Shown here in pieces: positions 7,278 through 13,651 of a DNA stretch of 15,750 nt. The notes under the pieces are model-generated. The model saw nothing but the letters and a program-made list of their open reading frames with translations, had not been told where the DNA came from and searched no databases. A program made the position numbers and the translations under genes. This DNA comes from Pseudomonadota bacterium (GTDB lineage: Bacteria > Pseudomonadota > Gammaproteobacteria > Acidiferrobacterales > UBA6901), in NCBI GenBank assembly GCA_021785795.1, contig JAJYEK010000076.1, positions 1-15,750 of the forward strand, read 5' to 3'. Each line of letters begins with the position of its first letter. The first letter of the stretch is position 1.

Positions 7278-8493
7278 TGTGCTGTCGACACGAGTCGGTG
7301 CCGCCATCCTCTAAGTCCGTGGCGGGATGGGGTGGCTCCGAAAAAATAGCCTGCCTGAATCCTTCGATCATTCTGCCAATGTTGATTCGGTCGCGAATCG
7401 TCAGGAATCCGCTGTTCCCGATACGCTGCCTCAGTTCCTCTGAGCTCAACAGAAGTCGAATCTTTTCAGCCAATGCGTCGACATCGTTCATGGGAACGAT
7501 GAATCCGTTAACCCCCTCCTCGACGTCATGAACCTCAAGACCGAAATCGACCGTGATCACGGGCGTGCCAAACGACATGGCCATCTTGATCGCAAGACTC
7601 GAGACACCGGGCACAACAAAAACATCCGCAATCATGAAATACTTACTCAGTGCCCGTTCATCGTAGATTGCCCCTTCGAAGAACACGCGCTGCAACCCGA
7701 GCTCCGCTGTCATCTTCTCCAGACGCTGGCGGTCAGCCCCATCGCCCACGATCACCAGGGATGCGACCAGACCCTGATCCCGGATTCTCTGCAACGCACG
7801 CAACAGTACGTCCGCCTTACGGTCATGATTGAGGCGCCCAAGGAGAAAGATGATCCCTCCACCTTCGGGGGTGAACCGCTTTCTCGCTGCGTCAAGCTCT
7901 TCTTGACGCCCCAGCCATTCGTCGCGGTAACCGGAGAGGGCCTCGGTATCCGGGGCATTGGATGCAACCCAGATGTTCTTTTCGCTGAACCCTTCCCTTA
8001 TATAGTACCGCTTAGCGTGCTCGGAATAGGCGATCAATCCGTCGGCTTGCCGCATCAGTAGACGTTTTGGGTTGTATTTCCCTAACCACCGATTGAGGCG
8101 GCCAAGATTGGCGTATTCGCGGATCTGTTTTTCATCTCTATAGGGGACACCTCCCCAAAACCAAAGTATCCGGGTGCCTCGCAGTCGGCAAAGCAGGAGC
8201 AACATCAGTCGATCCAGGCATCTGCCGCCCCCCGCAATCACGACCTGCGGACGAGCGATCAGGACACGCCATACCATTCCAAACTGGTAGGCGCAGGATC
8301 CGATTTCCCACAAGCCGATCTTTCGGTGCCGGAAGCCCTGAATGTTTCCTGAGTTCTGCAGGTTCTCCCGCAGCGCCTTCCGGGAGGGGCGGCTGTAAAA
8401 TACGGTAAGGTCGACGCCGTCCAGCTGTGCCAGCCGACGAAATACCGGTACCCGATAACTGGGAATAATCTCCTGTAAAAGGAATACCTTCAT
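7267..8493 (-). CDS. Glycosyltransferase family 4 (GT-B) with altered donor motif
   Basis: The 408-residue protein has a full GT4 layout. The N-terminal strand KVFLLQEIIPSYRVPVF opens it, AGGGRCLDRL (87-96) follows, and the C-terminal domain begins near FLLGRLNHDRKADVLL (216-231), with VIVGDGADRQRLE (247-259) typical of Glycos_transf_1. In the donor-binding block, VPGVSSLAIKMAMSFGTPVITVD (294-316), the glutamate normally present before the A-M is a lysine (K303), and the first glutamate of E-x7-E is also absent. Relatives with a VPG-x-x-GLA-I-x-EAM block usually keep the second glutamate, so this protein could be altered in donor use or activity. It overlaps the polymerase gene by 11 bases and lies 40 bases after the flippase gene, consistent with one transcript. 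The ribosome-binding site is weak. Confidence 0.88.
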   Translation of the reverse strand: MKVFLLQEIIPSYRVPVFRRLAQLDGVDLTVFYSRPSRKALRENLQNSGNIQGFRHRKIGLWEIGSCAYQFGMVWRVLIARPQVVIAGGGRCLDRLMLLLLCRLRGTRILWFWGGVPYRDEKQIREYANLGRLNRWLGKYNPKRLLMRQADGLIAYSEHAKRYYIREGFSEKNIWVASNAPDTEALSGYRDEWLGRQEELDAARKRFTPEGGGIIFLLGRLNHDRKADVLLRALQRIRDQGLVASLVIVGDGADRQRLEKMTAELGLQRVFFEGAIYDERALSKYFMIADVFVVPGVSSLAIKMAMSFGTPVITVDFGLEVHDVEEGVNGFIVPMNDVDALAEKIRLLLSSEELRQRIGNSGFLTIRDRINIGRMIEGFRQAIFSEPPHPATDLEDGGTDSCRQHNER

Positions 8494-8533
8494 TGTATAA
8501 CCATCAACTTGTATGCTTGATATCGCCGCAATA

Positions 8534-9988
8534 TCAGGACCCCGCCTTGCGATTGCCGCGGTCCGTGATCCAGCTATGTAAGACCCTGTTCCACTGGATG
8601 TCCAGCAGGTAGATAAGCCCGAGCATCGTGCTCAGCGCTACGACAATCTTGGTTATCTCAACCTGCCATGTAATATCGAAGTGGATCAGGGTGACTGAGC
8701 TGGATATGGCCGCCGCCAGGGCACAGGAGATGACAATATTCCGCCATTGATAGGGCACGTAATAAAGTTTTTGACTCATTCTCATTCCTGCAGTGGCGAG
8801 AAACACAAAGGCAAGCATCGTCGCCAGCGCCGCACCGACCATGCCTACCCGCGGGATCAAAACATAGTTCAGTGCCACGTTTATCGCTACCGCCGCCACG
8901 TTGATGAACAACCTGTAGTGCGATTTCTGGGCGATCTGGATTCCATAGGTAAAATATTGCCCGATTGAAGCCAGGATGGCGGAAAATACCAGCAAGGGCA
9001 CCACTACAAATCCTTGGCTGAACGTTCTTGTTGTCAGCAGCAGCAATGCCTCCCGGCTGAATAACGACAGCCCCACCATCATGACGAGTACGGCAAAGAG
9101 ATAGTGATTGAATACTACCCTGAATCGTTCAGGTGCCGCGGTGTCCCGGAAACTTTTGAATACGGTGGGGTTCCAGGCTCCATGGAACCCTGCCAGGAAC
9201 AGGTTAACCAGTGAAGCAAGCCGTGCACCGATACCGTAGATGCCAACCTCACGGAGGTTGATGAGGTCGTTTATGGCGAAGCGATCTATATACTGCATGA
9301 GGTAAAAGGAAAGTGTCCCCGGAACCAGTGGCAGGCTGTACGCCAATAACCGCTGGAATAGTTTCCAATGAAATACCCAGGCGTAACGCGCCCGGGCGTA
9401 GTAAAGCGCGAGTGATGCAAAAACCCCAGCGCCAAAGGTCTGTCCGAGAAACATGCCGAACACACCCCATCTTAAGTAGCCGACGAAGACGAGACTGAGG
9501 ATCATGCTGAGGACCGTGTTGCCAATGCTGCAGATCGCGTACTGCTTTGAATAAAACAGATACTTGAGTTGATTGCTCGCAATATAGAAGATTGCGTTTG
9601 CAAAGATAAAGATGAGTACGAGCACGACGGTTTTCTGGTCGACCAGGCCGTGGAGCCACGCTCCATGGGCCAGTTGGTAAGCGAAGGGTCTTGCCAGGAG
9701 CACCAGCAGGGCAAAAGCAAGAACATAGTAAATAAGCACGGTCGACGCGATGCGTGTTCTCTCCGCATCGTCTGCGGCGTCCAGATAGAATCGGGCTACT
9801 GCCTGGTCCAGCGCGGCACCGACAACCAGGCCGATCAGCACGGCCGTGTAGCTCAGGATATCCAGCGCCCCATAATCAGACGGGCTGAGGATACGGGTGT
9901 ATATGGGTAACGTGATGAGCGAAAACCCACGCGCCAGAAACGGGCCTACCGAATACAGGGAGGTATCTTTAAGGAGCCGCTTATACAC
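8534..9988 (-). CDS. wzx: Wzx-type polysaccharide flippase
   Basis: The 484-residue protein is an inner-membrane flippase of the polysaccharide biosynthesis (MATE-like MOP superfamily) group. It moves undecaprenyl-linked repeat units to the periplasmic side. The N-terminus DTSLYSVGPFLARGFSLITLPIYTRILSPSDYGALDIL is a textbook family start, with the L-P-x-x-T-R-x-L-x-P-x-D-Y-G segment at 27-40. About fourteen hydrophobic segments follow, with charged loop residues such as R66 and Q230-D235 that could contact the anionic lipid-linked substrate. The start is GTG, with AGGA about nine bases upstream. The length is normal. It is placed between a broken gene remnant upstream (9981-10352, whose stop overlaps this start by eight bases) and a GT4 gene downstream. 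The repeat-unit structure it accepts is not predictable. Confidence 0.92.
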   Translation of the reverse strand: MYKRLLKDTSLYSVGPFLARGFSLITLPIYTRILSPSDYGALDILSYTAVLIGLVVGAALDQAVARFYLDAADDAERTRIASTVLIYYVLAFALLVLLARPFAYQLAHGAWLHGLVDQKTVVLVLIFIFANAIFYIASNQLKYLFYSKQYAICSIGNTVLSMILSLVFVGYLRWGVFGMFLGQTFGAGVFASLALYYARARYAWVFHWKLFQRLLAYSLPLVPGTLSFYLMQYIDRFAINDLINLREVGIYGIGARLASLVNLFLAGFHGAWNPTVFKSFRDTAAPERFRVVFNHYLFAVLVMMVGLSLFSREALLLLTTRTFSQGFVVVPLLVFSAILASIGQYFTYGIQIAQKSHYRLFINVAAVAINVALNYVLIPRVGMVGAALATMLAFVFLATAGMRMSQKLYYVPYQWRNIVISCALAAAISSSVTLIHFDITWQVEITKIVVALSTMLGLIYLLDIQWNRVLHSWITDRGNRKAGS

Positions 9989-10352
9989 GTTGTTTGATCC
10001 TGGGAGACCGTGCGGTTTTGGTGGCGGAATCCATCGTCATTGATCGCCGTGGCTGGTACCACCCTGGAAGCTCAAAACCATGCACGAGATACCTGCCGGT
10101 ATAGTGTGTTCAGATGCTACCTGCTGCCTACGGGCGTAACATGCGGATCCGGTTGTCGGGTATTCGCCCTGTCTTCAGTGCATCATCCAAGATCATCCAC
10201 CCCTCGAAATATTTTATGGCTGGGCAGATCTCCGAGATAACACCGAAAGGTCGCATAAAGACCCACAACGTCTCGCCCGTATCAGCAGGAAGATTCCAGC
10301 CGGCCAGATGCGCCGGATTTGCCTCGAACGAGTGTCTTGAGTTTTTCGTCCA
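9981..10352 (-). pseudogene. Broken gene with two in-frame stops, unknown family
   Basis: One minus-strand frame runs from 10352 to a TAA at 9983-9981 with only two internal stops, TAG at 10130-10128 and TGA at 10112-10110. It reads as ordinary protein throughout: AHLAGWNLPADTGETLWVFM, RPFGVISEICPAIKYFEGW and LKTGRIPDNRIRMLRP before the stops, and TGRYLVHGFELPGWYQPRR after them. No good start codon is seen, and its 5' end overlaps the tail of the methyltransferase gene in another frame, so it looks 5'-truncated. Its final stop overlaps the flippase GTG by eight bases, the usual spacing for an intact operon member. This suggests it was once a functional gene between methyltransferase and flippase. 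I do not recognise the family. Confidence 0.55.
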
Positions 10353-11028
10353 CTATGGTGCCGACCGCTTCTTGACAAAGCACCGCGATGCCGGCTTTTG
10401 CACCGGTTTCCTCTGATGCATCCACAGCGGGGAAGAAGACCGAGAGATTGTGAGCCGACACCACGGGGTCCACATAACTCAGATTAAGTGCCTTGCCGGG
10501 TCCGTAGCTGTCATAGCCATAATCGGACTCGGGGACCTGGAAGTCATCGATCATAACGATCGGCCGTTTCCAGTGGGTAAATATGATTTCCAGCTCCTCT
10601 CGAAGCGGCAGGTCCTCACTCCAGTGTGCGTCTAAATAGAAAAACACATCTTCTTTAGAAACCGAGCGATCCTGGCTCAGGTCTCGCAGGAAGGAACGAC
10701 TGTCGCCCTTGTAGGTGTGGACATTGCCTCGGCTGAAGCGAAACCGTAACCTCGATGAGGAAAAATAGCGAGCGTTACTTTCCACTGTGTATACGGGCAA
10801 AGAGGTTGCGGCAAATAAAGCGGTCGTCGTTCCATAATATGTGCCGGTTTCTATGATGGTATTGATCGGGAAATAGTATAGAAGATCGAAGAGGATTCTC
10901 CGCCGGAATTTCTGGCCATTGAATGGCCCCCCATAGCTATTTTGCATGGCGGGGTCTCGAAATAAGAAGTCTAAACGACCCATGTTGCTTTCGCCGATCA
11001 GCTTCTTCGCTAAATTCTTCATGCCCAC
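10282..11028 (-). CDS. Class I SAM-dependent methyltransferase-like protein
   Basis: The 248-residue protein has a Rossmann methyltransferase pattern. The SAM loop IIETGTYYGTTTALFA (58-73) is followed by an acidic end of strand two (VESNARYFS, 82-90), YLDAHWSEDLPLREEL (131-146) and MIDDFQVP (159-166). The D-A-H-W and I-D-D-F signatures are typical of a methyltransferase group often found in surface-glycan loci. It may methylate a repeat-unit sugar, but no substrate is indicated. The GTG start at 11028 has GGAG about eight bases upstream; ATG 11022 is two codons in. The normal fold seems complete by about residue 232 (AGIAVLCQEAVGTIVDEKLKTL). The last 14 residues are low-complexity and overlap the remnant in the other frame, so the tail may be readthrough into foreign sequence. 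It appears to be the first gene of the minus-strand unit. Confidence 0.78.
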   Translation of the reverse strand: MGMKNLAKKLIGESNMGRLDFLFRDPAMQNSYGGPFNGQKFRRRILFDLLYYFPINTIIETGTYYGTTTALFAATSLPVYTVESNARYFSSSRLRFRFSRGNVHTYKGDSRSFLRDLSQDRSVSKEDVFFYLDAHWSEDLPLREELEIIFTHWKRPIVMIDDFQVPESDYGYDSYGPGKALNLSYVDPVVSAHNLSVFFPAVDASEETGAKAGIAVLCQEAVGTIVDEKLKTLVRGKSGASGRLESSC

Positions 11029-11068
11029 GTGAGCTCTCCATCTGACCTGATGTATTCGCGCAAGCCCT

Positions 11069-11088
11069 CTTTCGCGACAGGACGAAAG
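11069..11088. other. Short hairpin upstream of methyltransferase gene
   Basis: CTTTCG (11069-11074) and CGAAAG (11083-11088) form a six-base stem with an eight-base loop, 40-60 bases before the methyltransferase GTG on the minus strand. It could be a leader structure or operator, but short stems like this also occur by chance. Confidence 0.22.
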
Positions 11089-11097
11089 TAGCCCCTG

Positions 11098-11330
11098 CTA
11101 ACATCCTAGCCGGTTTCTAATAAGGTTCCACGGCGCAACCCAAGCCACCCACGCCTCGCGCGCTCGCACGTCGTCTTCGAAATCGTCTATGATCAAATCT
11201 ATCTTGGGGTGTATCCGTCTCAATTAGACCGTTTCCAGTTGCGGTGATCCACCTTGGCGCATGACCTGTCTGGTCTTGGATGGCTCGTGGTCGTCCGGCC
11301 GTCCTGACATCCATGTCAGCCAGCCCCACA
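11098..11330 (-). pseudogene. Coding-like fragment with one in-frame stop
   Basis: A minus-strand frame ending at a TAG (11100-11098) reads HPKIDLIIDDFEDDVRAREA followed by WVAWVAPWNLIRNRLGC. Immediately upstream in the same frame, beyond a single TAA (11226-11224), it reads WGWLTWMSGRPDDHEP and then SKTRQVMRQGGSPQLETV. The run is more protein-like than the other frames here, but there is no clear start and no family I recognise. It sits in the region where the promoter of the minus-strand unit would be expected, between the two divergent transcription units. It may be a remnant of a gene lost from the head of the glycan-assembly unit. Confidence 0.35.
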
Positions 11331-11416
11331 GCCCACGGTGGCGGGCGTGGTAACGCGGCGACCTTTGCGCCGACGTATTCCGGGTGTTGCGTGTCGTGCC
11401 ATGTGTGCCAGAATGA

Positions 11417-11456
11417 TATTATTTTCAGGCAACTATTGATAACAGTATTATTTTCA
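11417..11456 (+). repeat. Perfect 11-bp direct repeat upstream of export gene
   Basis: The sequence TATTATTTTCA occurs at 11417-11427 and again at 11446-11456, 29 bases apart start to start. This is close to three turns of the helix, so both copies would face the same side of the DNA. The region is AT-rich within a G+C-rich neighbourhood and lies 74-113 bases before the export gene's ATG. Such an arrangement is typical of a tandem regulator-binding site, but the regulator is unknown. Confidence 0.5.
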
Positions 11457-11464
11457 AAGATAAC
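11436..11464 (+). promoter_or_regulatory. Candidate sigma70 promoter for export operon
   Basis: TTGATA (11436-11441, five of six matches to the -35 consensus) is followed after exactly 17 bases by GATAAC (11459-11464, four of six matches to the -10 consensus). The second 11-bp repeat lies between the two boxes, so a protein bound there could block or modulate the promoter. A start of transcription near 11471 would give a leader of about 60 bases before the export gene. This is a pattern match only. Confidence 0.4.
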
Positions 11465-11529
11465 CGCCGGGAAGGCCCGGGTCGATTCGTGGTCGTCGGC
11501 GGGATGTGTGGATAGGAGATGAATACTTG

Positions 11530-12138
11530 ATGCCTCTTAGAATCGTCGGTTTGCTGATATTAATGTGGGTTGCACCACCAGCGATGGCAAAAGATCTCAA
11601 AGGGGTTGCGCCACCACCGGTGACTGCACCCAAGGTGTCCACCCGTATCGCTAGTAGGGCCTACCGGGTGGGGCCGGGGGATATCCTGGATATCTCGGTC
11701 TGGCAGGAAAAAAAGCTTAAGCAGGAGGTGCTGGTCGCGCCGGACGGGACCATATCGTTTCCGCTTGTGGGCACCGTACACGTGGGAGGAGAGACGGTTG
11801 GCGAGATTCGGCGGGATCTGACAAGAAGGCTCGGACAGTACATCGCGGCCCCGACCGTGAACGTGTCATTGCGCAAGGTAGTGAACAATACGGTCTACGT
11901 GGTTGGAAGGGTCAACAAACCAGGGGAGTTCGTTGCGCCAGGATATGTAGATGTGCTGCAGGCCTTGAGTATGGCGGGGGGGCTTACACCGTTCGCGGAT
12001 GAAAATGACATCAAGGTCCTGCGCCGTGAAAACGGCAAGGATCTGGTTTTCCGGTTCCATTATTCACAGGTGGAAGACGGCGAGCACCTTAAGCAGAATA
12101 TTGTGTTAAAGCCGGGTGACGTGGTCGTGGTCCCGTGA
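11530..12138 (+). CDS. Polysaccharide export protein (Poly_export/SLBB, EpsE/Wza-type)
   Basis: The 202-residue product is an outer-membrane-associated polysaccharide export protein that would form or gate the channel for the finished polymer. A signal peptide (PLRIVGLLILMWVAPPAMA, cleavage likely after A20) precedes a Poly_export domain at about 43-116 (YRVGPGDILDISVWQEKKL, DGTISFPLVGTVHVGG). An SLBB domain follows at about 120-165 (VYVVGRVNKPGEFVAPG, ALSMAGGLTPFAD), and the protein ends at PGDVVVVP. It is shorter than E. coli Wza (about 380 residues) and matches the short EpsE-like class with a single SLBB domain. There is no lipobox cysteine, so it is not a lipoprotein. ATG 11530 is preferred over an in-frame GTG at 11506 because it gives a clean signal peptide, with GGAG (11515-11518) upstream; an adjacent TTG at 11527 is possible. 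It is first in the plus-strand unit. Confidence 0.92.
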   Translation: MPLRIVGLLILMWVAPPAMAKDLKGVAPPPVTAPKVSTRIASRAYRVGPGDILDISVWQEKKLKQEVLVAPDGTISFPLVGTVHVGGETVGEIRRDLTRRLGQYIAAPTVNVSLRKVVNNTVYVVGRVNKPGEFVAPGYVDVLQALSMAGGLTPFADENDIKVLRRENGKDLVFRFHYSQVEDGEHLKQNIVLKPGDVVVVP

Positions 12139-12193
12139 GGGTTGGAAAAGAGCCGATGCTTGTCTGACCCTGGTTTTAGCCAAGGGTGACCGC

Positions 12194-13441
12194 ATGACCA
12201 TACGAATGAGCAGGAGTGCTTCGCTGTTTTTTGTTGGGGCGCTTTTCATGTTCGCCCTGCGATCGGCCGCAGCCGCAGAGTGGTCCATGACCCCCTCGCT
12301 GAGTTTCCGTCAAACCTATTACAGTAATGTTCTGTTTACCCCATTTCCGCATCAGGGTACATGGGGCGCGCGGGTATCGCCCTCGGTACGGTTCAGTGGC
12401 AAGACCGAGGTGTTCAGTGTCACCGGAACCGCCCGCCTGAATTTCCGTCGCTACTGGGGTACGCCAGGCTTAAACAGGATCGATAAGATACTGATGCTGG
12501 GATCCCGCTACGCACCGGATGAACGCGATCTGTTTGGCCTTGACGTGAACTCCGTCCAGGACTCGACGCTGCTCAATGAATTCGCGGCCAACACCGTTGT
12601 CGAACCGCAACGCCCGCGCAACCTCTTGACGATCAACCCTTCCTGGACTCGGTACCTAACCGAAACCACATCGTTGCGCATGGATTACAACAGAACACGC
12701 GTGAATTACAAGAATCCGGTCGGCACGTATCTGATCGACTATGCTGATCAGACCGGTACGATGACCCTTCAACACACGGTCTCAGAACGCAACACACTGA
12801 TCGCGGAGGTATTTGTTGACCAATTCAACACGGTTCCCGATAACTATCGGGCACGTACCTACGGGGTTTCCGGTGGCATCGATTATCGGATATCTGAATC
12901 GGTGCGCGCCGATGCGAATCTTGGGGTAAGCGACGTCCGGAGTACGCTCTCGTCTCAAACCCTTGTTTGCGCGGGGCCCGTATTCTTCGGGGCGTGTTTT
13001 GGTGCGATCGTTCCGGTGACCACAGCAAGCCAGTTCAATGCAAAACTTGTCACTGCGCAGGCCCGGGTGACCAAGCGCTGGGAGACCAGCGATGTCTCCC
13101 TGAACCTGTCACGCCGCGTCATGCCTAGCGGGATCGGTTCTTTGATCCGGGCGAATAGTATCGGCCTCTCAATGTCGGATCATTTTTCCGAAAAAGTGAC
13201 CGGGTCCGTGACCGCATCGGTTACCGAGAGCCAGTACCTGAGCAGCGTGATTCCTTTCAGCACCAGCCGTTACTACACGATTGCCCCGGGACTCGCCTGG
13301 CGCCTGACGCGACGATGGACGCTGGCATCCGGAGTTGCGTTTGCCAACGACACCTACACCGGGAGCAGCCAATCGGTGTCCGCCACCGCGGTTTACCTAA
13401 CGCTGAGATACAACGGGTTAAAAATGGCCGTATCGCGCTGA
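12194..13441 (+). CDS. Outer-membrane beta-barrel protein, EpsL-like
   Basis: The 415-residue protein has a signal peptide (SLFFVGALFMFALRSAAAA, cleavage near A28). The rest of the chain alternates polar and hydrophobic residues with frequent aromatic ends, which is the pattern of a beta-barrel of about 14-18 strands. The opening SLSFRQTYYSNVLFT (35-49) is like the Y-x-x-N-V start of the outer-membrane proteins in EpsL/PEP-CTERM-associated exopolysaccharide loci (TIGR03014/TIGR03016 type). It probably assists polymer passage or assembly in the outer membrane with the export protein. Two cysteines (C259 and C268) flank a glycine-rich turn and could form a loop disulfide. The last residue is R rather than the F or W usual for barrel proteins. 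The start is ATG 12194, preceded by AAGGGTG; an in-frame ATG upstream at 12116 would overlap the export gene and lacks a signal sequence. Confidence 0.78.
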   Translation: MTIRMSRSASLFFVGALFMFALRSAAAAEWSMTPSLSFRQTYYSNVLFTPFPHQGTWGARVSPSVRFSGKTEVFSVTGTARLNFRRYWGTPGLNRIDKILMLGSRYAPDERDLFGLDVNSVQDSTLLNEFAANTVVEPQRPRNLLTINPSWTRYLTETTSLRMDYNRTRVNYKNPVGTYLIDYADQTGTMTLQHTVSERNTLIAEVFVDQFNTVPDNYRARTYGVSGGIDYRISESVRADANLGVSDVRSTLSSQTLVCAGPVFFGACFGAIVPVTTASQFNAKLVTAQARVTKRWETSDVSLNLSRRVMPSGIGSLIRANSIGLSMSDHFSEKVTGSVTASVTESQYLSSVIPFSTSRYYTIAPGLAWRLTRRWTLASGVAFANDTYTGSSQSVSATAVYLTLRYNGLKMAVSR

Positions 13442-13651
13442 CAGGCCAGAAATCATCCCAGGTCGCTTGTGCTTCACATCACCGCTGGGTATATAAGGTA
13501 AAATGGCGAGGAGAATCATCGCTGTGGCAACATCCGCGGCCAGGGTTGATCCATTTCCTGGGCGGCGATGTCGTCACGTTTTTTGTAAATAGCTTATTAA
13601 TCAGCAGTTTGCTGAGCGAGAGCGAATTGACCACTTCGTGATGGAATTGAA
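13442..13651. other. Gap between barrel and chain-length genes, weak promoter candidate
   Basis: These 210 bases hold no convincing gene. TTGTGC (13467-13472) and TATATA (13490-13495) are 17 bases apart and could be a weak secondary promoter for the chain-length regulator and kinase. A T-run at 13579-13584 is not preceded by a convincing stem. The size of the gap, compared with the 55 bases between the first two genes, leaves room for separate control. Confidence 0.25.

Noticed and set aside
7528..8061. 177-codon plus-strand frame opposite the GT4 gene
   Set aside because: It is antisense to a clear GT4 coding sequence, has histidine- and cysteine-rich random composition and no start signals.
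10010..10416. Plus-strand frames at 10010-10240 and 10114-10416
   Set aside because: They are antisense to the methyltransferase end and the remnant on the minus strand, which reads as protein.
11381..11415. Possible sigma54 promoter (TGGCAC boxes) on the minus strand
   Set aside because: The GG and GC elements are 8 bases apart rather than the required 10, so the -24/-12 geometry fails.
11280..11522. JUMPstart/ops-type antitermination element ahead of the export gene
   Set aside because: No GGCGGTAG-like core was found in the leader.
13315..13641. 108-codon plus-strand frame crossing the end of the barrel gene
   Set aside because: Its first part is a shadow of the barrel gene, the rest is non-repetitive intergenic sequence, and no ribosome-binding site precedes it.
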